From contig JAZLGR010000026.1 of the NCBI GenBank assembly GCA_045616445.1, positions 1-64,000 on the forward strand: a DNA stretch of 64,000 bases. Reading direction: 5' to 3'. This DNA is from Fimousia sp045616445. Lineage in GTDB: Bacteria > Bacillota > Clostridia > Lachnospirales > Lachnospiraceae. Shown here one piece after another: positions 17,440 to 25,872 of the stretch. Position 1 is the first letter of the stretch. Each line of letters opens with the position of its first letter. Under the pieces are notes generated by a model. That model had not been told where the DNA came from. It searched no databases and was given only the letters and a program-made list of their open reading frames with translations. Both the position numbers and the translations under genes were made by a program.

Positions 17440-17486
17440 ATACATAGATTGAAACAATAATAGGAATTGTATTAGGAGGCAACAAA

Positions 17487-18584
17487 ATGGCAAATTTATC
17501 TTTAAAAAACATCCAGAAAATCTATCCTAACGGATACCACGCAGTACACGACTTCAACCTTGAAATCGAAGATAAAGAATTTATCATCTTCGTAGGTCCA
17601 TCTGGATGTGCTAAATCTACAACACTTCGTATGATCGCTGGTCTTGAATCCATCACAGACGGTGAATTCAAAATTGACGGCGTTCTTATGAACAACATCG
17701 AACCAAAAGACAGAGATATCGCTATGGTATTCCAGAACTATGCTTTATATCCACATATGACAGTATATGATAACATGGCATTCTCATTAAAATTACATAA
17801 AGTTCCTAAAGACGAAATCGACGTTAAAGTTCGCGAAGCAGCTCGTATTTTAGGTCTTGAAGCTTTATTAGATCGTAAACCTAACGCTTTATCTGGTGGT
17901 CAGAGACAGCGAGTAGCTATGGGTCGTGCAATCGTTCGTAACCCTAAAGTATTCTTAATGGACGAACCTCTTTCCAACTTAGATGCTAAATTACGTGTAC
18001 AGATGCGAGTTGAAATTTCTAAGATTCACCAGAACTTAGGTGCAACAATCATCTACGTAACACATGACCAGACAGAAGCTATGACTCTTGGTACAAGAAT
18101 CGTAGTTATGAAAGATGGTTGGATCCAGCAGGTTGACACACCATCCAAACTTTACCATGAACCATGTAACTTATTCGTAGCTGGTTTCATCGGTTCTCCA
18201 CAGATGAACTTCATGGACGCTGTAGTAATCGATGGTGGTAAAACAATTAAGATTGGTGAATCCACATTCGCAGTTCCAGCTGCTAAACAGGCTGCATTAA
18301 AAGACTATGTAGGTAAAACAGTTGTAGTTGGTATCCGTCCAGAAGACGTAAACGAAGCTACAGACGAAGAAATCAAAGGCGGACACGCTATCAACGCTAA
18401 AGTTAACTTCTACGAATTACTCGGTGCTGAAGTTTACTTATACTTCGATCTTGAAGGTACACAGTTAACATGTCGTACAGCTTCTGATACAAAATACACA
18501 ACAGGCAGCGATGCTTACTTCTCCTTAAACATGAACAAACTTCATGTATTTGATAAGGAAACAGAAAAAACTATCACTAACTAA
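17487..18584 (+). CDS. msmK: Sugar ABC transporter ATPase, MsmK/UgpC type
   Basis: 365 residues. The ABC domain has Walker A GPSGCAKSTTLRMIAG, Q-loop VFQNYALYPHMT, signature LSGGQRQRVAMGRAI, Walker B VFLMDEPLSNLDAKLR and the H-loop THDQTEAM. The TOBE/OB regulatory domain fills residues 235-360. In Walker A the usual GPSGCGKST has Ala in place of the second Gly, a common variant in this family. Such ATPases energise several oligosaccharide importers; the importer at 19733-22880 lacks its own ATPase. It is monocistronic between a promoter and a strong terminator. Confidence 0.95.
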   Translation: MANLSLKNIQKIYPNGYHAVHDFNLEIEDKEFIIFVGPSGCAKSTTLRMIAGLESITDGEFKIDGVLMNNIEPKDRDIAMVFQNYALYPHMTVYDNMAFSLKLHKVPKDEIDVKVREAARILGLEALLDRKPNALSGGQRQRVAMGRAIVRNPKVFLMDEPLSNLDAKLRVQMRVEISKIHQNLGATIIYVTHDQTEAMTLGTRIVVMKDGWIQQVDTPSKLYHEPCNLFVAGFIGSPQMNFMDAVVIDGGKTIKIGESTFAVPAAKQAALKDYVGKTVVVGIRPEDVNEATDEEIKGGHAINAKVNFYELLGAEVYLYFDLEGTQLTCRTASDTKYTTGSDAYFSLNMNKLHVFDKETEKTITN

Positions 18585-18623
18585 GATAAACAGTATTACA
18601 TTCCTATTAAATTATACCCCAGG

Positions 18624-18660
18624 TACACCTGAAGCCGAAAAGCTTCAGGTGTATCTTTTT
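18624..18660 (+). terminator. Intrinsic terminator of msmK
   Basis: A perfect 12-bp stem TACACCTGAAGC / GCTTCAGGTGTA with a 6-nt loop, then TCTTTTT. Confidence 0.92.
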
Positions 18661-18680
18661 GTGCAAAAATAGATAAAACG

Positions 18681-18707
18681 AAAAAAGCCCCGCATCATCT
18701 GCAGGGC
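18681..18707 (-). terminator. Intrinsic terminator of the CdaR-type regulator
   Basis: Minus-strand stem GCCCTGCA / TGCGGGGC with one mismatch, 5-nt loop and TTTTTT. Confidence 0.8.
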
Positions 18708-18729
18708 ATGACATTCTTTTCTTATTCAA

Positions 18730-19641
18730 TTATTCAATCATATCCGGGAACTTCAGTAAGATCAGGGAAGAAATCTTATAGATCATCGCCTGGTTAAACT
18801 GGCGGATATCAAGTCCCGTTTCTTTCTCAATCTGCTCTAAACGATAAAGCAATGTATTGCGGTGGATATGAAGCTGTCTTGCTGTTTCCGCAATATTCAG
18901 ATTATTATCTAAAAAGCAGTTTACTGTTGATAACATATCAGCCTCAAACACCTGGGTATTCTCACGCATCAGATTCTGATCTAAGTTTTCATTAATATAA
19001 TCAGCGCACAGATCCTTTGGAACATCATATAAGATTCTTCCAATACCAAGCTGGTCATATCCATATACATACTCATCCAGTCCAAAAACTCCTCCCACAT
19101 TCATAGAGAATTCTGCGTCCTTATAGGCCTTTGGAAGATCTTTCACATGTCCGGATAAGCCGCTGTAGGAGATTCGAATCTGGGTAAATGCTTCTGTGCT
19201 TACAGTATTTACGATTTCGTAAGCGGTCTTTCTAGGGTTTGGTTCCTTTCGGTAAAAGCTCTGCAGGAGAATGATGTCAGAGCTATTTAGCGGAAGAAGC
19301 CACATATTAGAATTACTTGGAAACAGGTTCTTTAAGATCATAATGACCTCTTCACTGCTCTGATCCTTAGTCTTGATCAGATATAGCACTCTTTTTTCTT
19401 CAAAAGGAATATGCAGTTTTTTTGCAATGTCATAGAATTCATCCTCTTCCATGGATCCGGTAATCCACTTACGCATCACAAGATTCTTATTATTTTTTTC
19501 CTTATAAGCAGTGGAGAGAGCACGAACCTGCTTAATGGTCTCTTCTAAATCAACGATATCTTCCATATTGACTGTCAGAGATAATCCTGTCACTCTCTTT
19601 AATTCTTTTAATGACTTTTCTAATTCCTGTTCGTAATTCAT
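18730..19641 (-). CDS. CdaR/PucR-type transcriptional regulator
   Basis: 303 residues. A central GGDEF-like sensory region (about 70-200) precedes the C-terminal PucR-type HTH with NIAETARQLHIHRNTLLYRLEQIEKETGLDI. CdaR-type proteins activate sugar-acid or sugar uptake genes. It lies downstream of the importer permeases with its own ribosome site (AAAGGAG) and is preceded by a terminator, so it is probably partly uncoupled from them. Control of the adjacent ABC importer is a plausible inference. Confidence 0.85.
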   Translation of the reverse strand: MNYEQELEKSLKELKRVTGLSLTVNMEDIVDLEETIKQVRALSTAYKEKNNKNLVMRKWITGSMEEDEFYDIAKKLHIPFEEKRVLYLIKTKDQSSEEVIMILKNLFPSNSNMWLLPLNSSDIILLQSFYRKEPNPRKTAYEIVNTVSTEAFTQIRISYSGLSGHVKDLPKAYKDAEFSMNVGGVFGLDEYVYGYDQLGIGRILYDVPKDLCADYINENLDQNLMRENTQVFEADMLSTVNCFLDNNLNIAETARQLHIHRNTLLYRLEQIEKETGLDIRQFNQAMIYKISSLILLKFPDMIE

Positions 19642-19661
19642 AAATACTCCTTTAATTTAAA

Positions 19662-19694
19662 ACTGACTGCACATGGTCCATATGTGCAGTCAGT
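19662..19694 (-). terminator. Terminator between MalG-type permease and regulator
   Basis: A perfect 13-bp stem (19662-19674 with 19682-19694), 7-nt loop and a short TTTT AAATT tail on the minus strand. Confidence 0.75.
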
Positions 19695-19732
19695 ATATAA
19701 ATATCTAATATATCCGTATTAAATAAAATGAA

Positions 19733-20593
19733 TTATTTAACAGCACCAGATGTAACACCTTCAACGATGAATCTCTGTAAGAAGATATAAAGGATTAAGA
19801 TAGGAAGCATTGCTAAAAGTAATGCAGCCATGATTAAACCGATATCTGTAGAGTATGTACCGTAGAATACCTGTGTTGCAATAGGAATTGTATATAATTC
19901 TTTAGCTGTAAGTACAAGGGATGGAAGTAAGTAGTCGTTCCAGAATGCCATTGCATCGATGATAGCAACAGTAGCGATTGTTGGCTTTAATAATGGGAAT
20001 ACGATCTGCCAGAATGTCTGCCATTTGGAACATCCATCGATTGTAGCAGCTTCTTCTAACGCGATAGGTACGTTAGTGTTGATTGCTCCGTGGAACATGA
20101 ATGTAGCCATGGATAAGGAGAAACCAACATGTAAGAAGATTAATGTAGCTCTATGTCCTAATAAACCAAGGATACCACCATATAAAGATACTAATGGGAT
20201 CATTAATACCTGGAATGGGATAACCATGGAAGCGATCATAGCACCAAATAATAATCCACAAGCTTTCCAGTTGTTACGTACTAATACGTAAGAAGCCATA
20301 GCAGCTAATAATAATGTTAATGCTGTAGAAAGGATTGTGATGCAAGCGGAGTTACCGAAGGATCTCCAGAAGTGCATCTTTTCCATAGCATTAGGGAAGT
20401 TCTGCATTGTAAATCCATGAGCACCAACTAATGCCATTGGGTTCATTGTAATATCAGCTTTTACTTTGAATACGTTGATGATTACAAGGATGAATGGGAA
20501 TACGAATGCAATAAATAATACAAGTAATAAGCAAATTTTTACGACTGCGGCGATCTTTTGATTACGTGCAGCTTTTTCATTTAAAGTTTCCAT
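19733..20593 (-). CDS. Carbohydrate ABC transporter permease, MalG/MsmG type
   Basis: About 286 residues with six predicted membrane helices and the EAA loop ALEEAATIDGCSKWQTFWQIVFP that contacts the ATPase. The start at 20593 follows GGAGG and lies 1 bp before the previous gene's stop region, indicating coupling with the MalF-type gene. It is the third gene of the importer operon. The ATPase partner is probably MsmK. Confidence 0.93.
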   Translation of the reverse strand: METLNEKAARNQKIAAVVKICLLLVLFIAFVFPFILVIINVFKVKADITMNPMALVGAHGFTMQNFPNAMEKMHFWRSFGNSACITILSTALTLLLAAMASYVLVRNNWKACGLLFGAMIASMVIPFQVLMIPLVSLYGGILGLLGHRATLIFLHVGFSLSMATFMFHGAINTNVPIALEEAATIDGCSKWQTFWQIVFPLLKPTIATVAIIDAMAFWNDYLLPSLVLTAKELYTIPIATQVFYGTYSTDIGLIMAALLLAMLPILILYIFLQRFIVEGVTSGAVK

Positions 20594-20594
20594 A

Positions 20595-21476
20595 CTATGC
20601 TGACACCTCCGCTTTCTTTCCAACGTATACCTGTACCATACCAACTACAGCACAAACTACGAATAATACAAGAGCTTCTGCCTGACCTGTACCAAAGTTC
20701 TTATATGTGAACGCCTGGTTGTATACGTGCATAGCAGCCATTACAGAAGAGTTGAATGGTTCGCCCTTTGTTAAGGATAAGTTTACGTCGTAAACCATGA
20801 AACATCTTGTTAATGTTAAGAATAAACACTGTACGAAGGAAGATACCATTAAAGGTACAGAAATATGAACGATTGTCTGCATATTGGTACATCCATCGAT
20901 TTTAGCAGCTTCGATAACGTCGTTAGATACGCTCATGAAACCAGCTACGTAGATTAACATCATGTAACCAGCATACTGCCATACAGCTACGATAATTAAA
21001 CAGAGCATAGCTCCTTTTGGTGTAGATAACCAGGAAGTTTTTAAAGCACCGATAGAGATTGCTTCACCAACTGCAACGAATGCACGGTTAAATACGAATT
21101 TCCATACGTAACCAAGAACGATACCACCGATTAAGTTTGGTACGAAGAAACCAGCACGGAAGAAGTTCTGTCCTTTAACACCACTTGTTACAAGGAATGC
21201 TAAAATAAAGGCTACGATATTAACTAAAATTACAGCAACTAATGTGTAGATGATTGTTCTACCCATTGCCTGCCAATAAGCAGTGTCTGCAAATGTAGCA
21301 GAGTAGTTAGCTAAACCTACGAAAGGTTTGTTAAGGGAAACACCATCCCAGCTTGTTAATGTTAAATAAAGACCATAAACAAATGGTGCGATTACTACTG
21401 CTACAAATACAAATGTTGTTACGCCTGCAAACATCAAAAAGTTTTTGGTTTTGTAGGACATACTATTTGTATCCAT
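20595..21476 (-). CDS. Carbohydrate ABC transporter permease, MalF/MsmF type
   Basis: 293 residues, about six membrane helices, EAA loop VIEAAKIDGCTNMQTIVHISVP. The start follows AGGAGG. It lies downstream of the binding protein, separated by a stem-loop, and is immediately followed by the MalG-type partner. Substrate is inferred from neighbouring glycosidases as a sucrose- or raffinose-type oligosaccharide. Confidence 0.93.
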   Translation of the reverse strand: MDTNSMSYKTKNFLMFAGVTTFVFVAVVIAPFVYGLYLTLTSWDGVSLNKPFVGLANYSATFADTAYWQAMGRTIIYTLVAVILVNIVAFILAFLVTSGVKGQNFFRAGFFVPNLIGGIVLGYVWKFVFNRAFVAVGEAISIGALKTSWLSTPKGAMLCLIIVAVWQYAGYMMLIYVAGFMSVSNDVIEAAKIDGCTNMQTIVHISVPLMVSSFVQCLFLTLTRCFMVYDVNLSLTKGEPFNSSVMAAMHVYNQAFTYKNFGTGQAEALVLFVVCAVVGMVQVYVGKKAEVSA

Positions 21477-21498
21477 ATAATAATCCTCCTAAAAAAAT

Positions 21499-21530
21499 AT
21501 CCGGTCAGGACGCTAGCCTCCTGACCGGAT
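21499..21530 (-). terminator. Intercistronic stem-loop between binding protein and permeases
   Basis: A perfect 12-bp stem (ATCCGGTCAGGA / TCCTGACCGGAT) with an 8-nt loop and, on the minus strand, a run of seven T shortly after. It probably terminates part of the transcripts or protects the binding-protein mRNA, giving excess binding protein over permeases. Confidence 0.8.
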
Positions 21531-21584
21531 CCTTTAAAACTTAATTAATTTTCTTTTCAATCTTAATTACTAAATAATGTTAAA

Positions 21585-22880
21585 TTATTTTTCTACAGGA
21601 GTTGTAGATTTCCAGTAATTAACGATTTCTTCAGCAAATGCAGCACGATCAGCTTCACCTGCTAAGTATTTCTGCATAGCAGCACCTACTACAGCGTAGT
21701 GATCATCTGGAGCATAGTTGTAAGATGGGATTAATTTACCATTGTCAGCGTATGCTTTAACGGATTTGCTTAATGGGTCTAATGCGGAAGCATCGATGTT
21801 AGAGAAAGCAGGAACTAATGCACAAGTTTCTGTGATGAACTTGTTACCAGCTTCGTCAAATACTAACCAGTTAAGGAAGTCTTTAGCTGCCTGTTTCTGT
21901 TCGTCTGTTGTGTATTCAGAGCTGTCTACCATGAAGTATTTGGAACCGCCACCAACTAAGTATTCGTTGCCAGGGTTTTTGGATGTTTCAGGAACACCAC
22001 ACATACCAAGGTTTTCTGTTGGTTCGTATTCAGCAATTAAGGACCAATCCCAGTTTCCGCCGAACATGAATGCGATTTCACCCTGAGCAAGTTTCTGTTC
22101 AGATGTTTCACGTTCTGCTGCTACTGGAGATTCAGCTGCATAGTTGTATTTCATTAATACATCAAATGTATCCATTAATGTGTTGAATTTGTCGTTACCA
22201 GCTACGTCAGCTTCGCCTTTGTATAAAGAATCAACGTATGCATCTACGTCTTCCTGTTCTTCAAAGAATTCTGCTAAGAAGTGAGCTGCTAAGGACCAGT
22301 CTTCTTTCATGATACCAGTTGGAGCAGCCATGCCGCCGTCAACTAATTTCTTACAAAGAGCGTCAAATTCTTCTGTTGTAGCAATGCTTGCAGGATCGAA
22401 ATCTTCGCCTGTGATGTTCTTGATAGCATCAGCATTGTACATTAAACCACGAGCTTCTACACAAACTGGGAAACCTAATACTTTATCTTCAAGACCGATA
22501 GCGTATTCTGTGTTTTTAACCCAATCTTCGTCTGTTAAATCAGCAGCGTGATCAGCACCTAAAGAGTAGATATCTTTTGCATCTACCATTGCAAGTGCGT
22601 AAGGTTCTTTGGAAGAGTATTTTGTAGCCATATGTGCAGCTACTGTATCAGAGCTGTAATATACTTCTACTTTAACGCCTTCATGTGTGTCAGAGTATTC
22701 TGTAGCCATTTCTTCGAACTGGCTCTGAATTTCACTCTTGGAGTTGAAGATTGTTAATACAACTTCGTCTCCAGAAGCTTTTTTGTCATCTCCGCCGTCG
22801 CTAGTTTTGCCACCGCCACATGCAACTAATGTGCCGATCATAGCAACTGCAAGTAAGAGTGCTAATAATTTTTTCTTCAT
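21585..22880 (-). CDS. Sugar ABC transporter substrate-binding lipoprotein
   Basis: 431 residues. A signal peptide with lipobox LVAC (Cys21) is followed by a glycine/serine linker and a type I extracellular solute-binding domain (FNSKSEIQSQFEEMATEYSD near the N terminus; AFMFGGNWDWSLIAEY in the middle). It captures sugars outside the membrane and delivers them to the MalF/MalG permeases encoded next. The start follows GAAGGAG. The gene is led by a strong promoter with a LacI-type operator. Codons are highly biased, as expected for an abundant protein. Confidence 0.94.
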   Translation of the reverse strand: MKKKLLALLLAVAMIGTLVACGGGKTSDGGDDKKASGDEVVLTIFNSKSEIQSQFEEMATEYSDTHEGVKVEVYYSSDTVAAHMATKYSSKEPYALAMVDAKDIYSLGADHAADLTDEDWVKNTEYAIGLEDKVLGFPVCVEARGLMYNADAIKNITGEDFDPASIATTEEFDALCKKLVDGGMAAPTGIMKEDWSLAAHFLAEFFEEQEDVDAYVDSLYKGEADVAGNDKFNTLMDTFDVLMKYNYAAESPVAAERETSEQKLAQGEIAFMFGGNWDWSLIAEYEPTENLGMCGVPETSKNPGNEYLVGGGSKYFMVDSSEYTTDEQKQAAKDFLNWLVFDEAGNKFITETCALVPAFSNIDASALDPLSKSVKAYADNGKLIPSYNYAPDDHYAVVGAAMQKYLAGEADRAAFAEEIVNYWKSTTPVEK

Positions 22881-23070
22881 GTCATTTCTCCTTCAAGTAA
22901 CAATAAAGTTAATAAATACGTTATTATCTGAAAAATGATCGGTTTCTCAGATAACCTTTTGTTCCTCACCGGTATGTCCTCTTCCGGCTCAAAGCACAGT
23001 TGCTAGCGTGTTCCATACTTTGAAATGATCATGCATATGTCATTATATGAGCACAACTTATGCATAATTA

Positions 23071-23086
23071 TGAGAAACGTTTTACA
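23071..23086 (-). promoter_or_regulatory. LacI-type operator at the importer transcription start
   Basis: TGTAAAACGTTTCTCA on the minus strand, centred on AAACGTTT, starts about 6 bp after the -10 box, so a bound repressor would cover the start of transcription. Its core AAAACGTTTCTCA matches 11 of 13 bases with the site at 32592-32604. Confidence 0.6.
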
Positions 23087-23091
23087 TACAC

Positions 23092-23121
23092 ATTCTATCA
23101 CCATCATACATGGAATGTCAA
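23092..23121 (-). promoter_or_regulatory. Promoter of the sugar importer operon
   Basis: Minus strand TTGACA (23116-23121), 18 bp, TAGAAT (23092-23097). The 5' leader to the binding-protein ATG is about 200 nt; I see no riboswitch in it. Confidence 0.7.
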
Positions 23122-23236
23122 TTATTATTAGTCATTTTGTATATAATTTCTATGATTTCCGCCCTTTTTTAGACAAATTGTCAATAAAACAATATTTATA
23201 AAAACCTTCCTTTATGTCAATCCTTTAGCATTTTTA

Positions 23237-23265
23237 TTGCAAATTCCATTTCCTTTTGTTACAAT
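23237..23265 (+). promoter_or_regulatory. Promoter of the yesL-like gene
   Basis: TTGCAA (23237-23242), 17 bp, TACAAT (23260-23265), about 60 bp before the ATG. Confidence 0.65.
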
Positions 23266-23327
23266 ATACAAATGAACAAAAGCATACAATTTAATAATTA
23301 TAATAAGAAGAAAGAGGTATCATTTTT

Positions 23328-24038
23328 ATGTGGAATAAAATTTTTAATGCACAGAATCCTTTCTGGCAGTCCATGGACACCATGTTTGACCTGTTCGTGG
23401 CCAACCTTCTCTGGGTTCTCTGCTGTCTCCCAATTGTTACCATCGGTCCTGCAACCACCGCTCTGTTCTATGCATTGCTGCAGAAAGCCATCGGTGAGGA
23501 AGGTTATTTAAAGAACGATTTCTTCCGTTCTTTTAAGGCCAACTTAAAGCAGGGAATGCTTCTTGGAATTCCATTAACCCTTTGCGGTGCTTTTCTTGCA
23601 TTTGATGTGTATTTATGTCATCAGATGGGCAAAGGTATATTCACCTTCTTTATGGTATTTTTTGCAGTGCTCTTCCTCATTTGGATGTTTATTGCGCTCT
23701 ACGCATTTGCACTTCTTGCAAAGTTTGACCGTTCCAACAGAGACATCCTCATCTGGGCATTCACCCTTTCCATCAAGCATGCACCGACTACTCTGCTGAT
23801 GATCGTTGTCATCGCAGGCGGAATGTTTATCACATCCAACATCCCTGGATTATTATTTATCATCTTTGGTCTTCTTGGACAGTTCTGTGCAACCATGATC
23901 GCAGCTGTCATCAAGCCTTATCTTCCAAAGCATGAAGATGGATTTGCAGAAGATGAATTCTATGACTTTAATCCAAAGGGACCTGGTACTCCAAGCAAGG
24001 ATTATATGGATTATGATAATATCCAGGATTTATTCTAA
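23328..24038 (+). CDS. yesL: YesL family membrane protein (DUF624)
   Basis: 236 residues with the DUF624 start (NPFWQSMDTMFDLFVANLLWVLCCLPIVTIGPATTAL, here recognised over residues 9-45) and about five membrane helices. YesL proteins are regularly found with carbohydrate ABC importers and glycosidases in Firmicutes; the molecular role is unknown. An AGAGG site precedes the ATG. It is divergent from the importer operon and is followed 14 bp later by a membrane-anchored protein of unknown function. Confidence 0.88.
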   Translation: MWNKIFNAQNPFWQSMDTMFDLFVANLLWVLCCLPIVTIGPATTALFYALLQKAIGEEGYLKNDFFRSFKANLKQGMLLGIPLTLCGAFLAFDVYLCHQMGKGIFTFFMVFFAVLFLIWMFIALYAFALLAKFDRSNRDILIWAFTLSIKHAPTTLLMIVVIAGGMFITSNIPGLLFIIFGLLGQFCATMIAAVIKPYLPKHEDGFAEDEFYDFNPKGPGTPSKDYMDYDNIQDLF

Positions 24039-24052
24039 AGGAGACGTAACCT

Positions 24053-24796
24053 ATGGCAAAACCAAAGAATGACAAAGTACCTTCCTTTTTCTGGCTTGAA
24101 GTAAAGCGAGATATCAACACCTTCAAGCGATTAAAGGGATTTGACAAGTTTAAATTTGTGATGGATTATTTCAAATGGTATATTCTCGCCGGAATCTTTA
24201 TCATCATTACCATCGCAACCTTCGGCAAGTTACTCTATCAGGGACACAAACCGGTTCGATTAGATGTGTGCTGCGTACTGAACACAGAAGAGACAGATGC
24301 ATCTCCATGGTTCGAACACTTTGAGAAAGAACTCTTAAAGGACGGTATCACCGATCAGGGAGGCGTCCGTGTAGACTATGACCAGCCATTTGATTATGAC
24401 AATTCCTACTATTATATTATGGAATTGGAAGTACAGACCAAAGTAGCATCCAGACGCATCGATGTGGCCATCTGTAATGCGGATATGTACAAATACCTGC
24501 TGGCCATCAATGCAGGCTTTGATCTTACCGACATTCTTCCAGAAAAAGATGTCAAAGCTTTGAAAAAATCCGGACAGCTCATCTATGATACTGCAGGAAT
24601 CCGTATCAACGAGGATGGATCCCTGGATAAGACAGATGCATTTGACGGATATTTTGCAATCGATCTTTCGAATACAGAATTTGGTCAGAAGTACAACACC
24701 AAGGACGGCAACAAAGAAAAGCTTTATGCCATGGTCATCCGCAATGCGAAACATTTTGATGACAGCTTAAAGCTTGTCGAAGCGCTTTATAAGTAA
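24053..24796 (+). CDS. Unknown membrane-anchored protein cotranscribed with yesL
   Basis: 247 residues, not recognised. A basic cytoplasmic head of about 40 residues is followed by one membrane helix (about 47-66: YILAGIFIIITIATFGKLLY) and about 180 residues predicted outside the cell. The external part alternates strands and helices (VDVAICNADMYKYLLAINAG; YFAIDLSN; LYAMVIRNAKHFDDSLKLVEALYK), reminiscent of a small substrate-binding-like fold, but I cannot name the family. GGAG precedes the ATG. The tight link to yesL and the sugar importer suggests a role in sugar uptake or sensing. Confidence 0.8.
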   Translation: MAKPKNDKVPSFFWLEVKRDINTFKRLKGFDKFKFVMDYFKWYILAGIFIIITIATFGKLLYQGHKPVRLDVCCVLNTEETDASPWFEHFEKELLKDGITDQGGVRVDYDQPFDYDNSYYYIMELEVQTKVASRRIDVAICNADMYKYLLAINAGFDLTDILPEKDVKALKKSGQLIYDTAGIRINEDGSLDKTDAFDGYFAIDLSNTEFGQKYNTKDGNKEKLYAMVIRNAKHFDDSLKLVEALYK

Positions 24797-24809
24797 TAAA
24801 AAAGTAACA

Positions 24810-24845
24810 AAAAGGTCCCTCCGGAACACTCCGGAGAGACCTTTT
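24810..24845. terminator. Bidirectional terminator between yesL operon and lacI-type gene
   Basis: AAAAGGTCCCTCCGGA / TCCGGAGAGACCTTTT, one mismatch, 4-nt loop. Confidence 0.88.
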
Positions 24846-24855
24846 ATATTTGTAT

Positions 24856-25839
24856 TTACATTGTGCTTTCTCGTTCAACTAATTTAACTGGTAAAACAGT
24901 CTGCTTCGGTACTGCTTTTTCGTTCACCACATTGTCAAACATCTGAACTGCAATCTCTGCCATCTCTTCAATTGGCTGATGGATGGTTGTCAATGTTGGA
25001 GCTGTCAGAGAAGAAATCTGAACATCATCAAATCCGATGACCTTCCTATCTTTCGGTACTTCGATGCCAAGTTTTCTACATACCTGTAAAACCTGTGCTC
25101 CAATGATATCACTGTTGGCAAAAATTGCATCTGCCTGTGGATAATCCCTGATTGCCTGTTCAATCACTTCATGGTATTCAAGATTTGCATAGGAATCACG
25201 GTCTACGATAATATCAATGCATTCTACACCTGCCTGATCGCATACTTCATGAATTCCTTTGCCTCGATTATCACCCGGCATGGAATAATCATTGGAAATA
25301 TCCCCGATGTGAAGGATATGCTTACAGCCTTTTTTAATAAACAGTTCGCCAGCCATTCTACCGCCCTGAACGTTATCGCATTCAATGGTTGCGTCGCTGA
25401 CATCGGAATTTCGTTCAAATGAAATAACCGGAAGTCCCAGGTTATGGAACCCTTCCAGCGAAATTCCGCCTGTACACATAATGATGCCATCCACACGATT
25501 GCTTCGACACATCTCAACACATTCCATCTCACGTTCTAAATTGCCACGTGTATTGTACAGCAGAACCTTATAACCCTTTTTATAAGCATAAGACTCAATG
25601 TTACTGATTACTTCTGCAAAATACGGATGGCGAATATGAGGGACAATCACACCCATCATATTCGTATTCTTTCGGTGAAGGGAACGTGCAAGCTCATTCG
25701 GCTGATAATTGAGCTTTGCCATGGCATCATTTACTTTTTTTCTTGCAGCATCGCTGATATATCCGCGGTTATTCAACACACGGGACACGGTGCTGACCGC
25801 CAGTCCAGCTTCTTCTGCTACGTCTTTGATTGTCGCCAT
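24856..25839 (-). CDS. LacI family sugar-responsive repressor
   Basis: 327 residues. The N-terminal HTH and hinge helix (TIKDVAEEAGLAVSTVSRVL, then NARKKVND-type region) precede a periplasmic-binding-like effector domain (MMGVIVPHIRHPYFAEVI; AIFANSDIIGAQVLQVC; IGFDDVQISSLTAPTLTTI). It is the last gene of the hydrolase operon, 33 bp after GH32. The best candidate targets are the two AAAACG-containing sites at 23071-23086 and 32592-32606, so it would repress both its own operon and the importer until sugar is present. Confidence 0.93.
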   Translation of the reverse strand: MATIKDVAEEAGLAVSTVSRVLNNRGYISDAARKKVNDAMAKLNYQPNELARSLHRKNTNMMGVIVPHIRHPYFAEVISNIESYAYKKGYKVLLYNTRGNLEREMECVEMCRSNRVDGIIMCTGGISLEGFHNLGLPVISFERNSDVSDATIECDNVQGGRMAGELFIKKGCKHILHIGDISNDYSMPGDNRGKGIHEVCDQAGVECIDIIVDRDSYANLEYHEVIEQAIRDYPQADAIFANSDIIGAQVLQVCRKLGIEVPKDRKVIGFDDVQISSLTAPTLTTIHQPIEEMAEIAVQMFDNVVNEKAVPKQTVLPVKLVERESTM

Positions 25840-25872
25840 TTACAGTTTCTCCCACGTTACTACAAAATGCTT

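Noticed and set aside
22881..23070. Riboswitch in the leader of the sugar-binding protein gene
   Set aside because: No conserved pairing pattern or terminator before the start codon could be made out; the LacI-type operator explains control.
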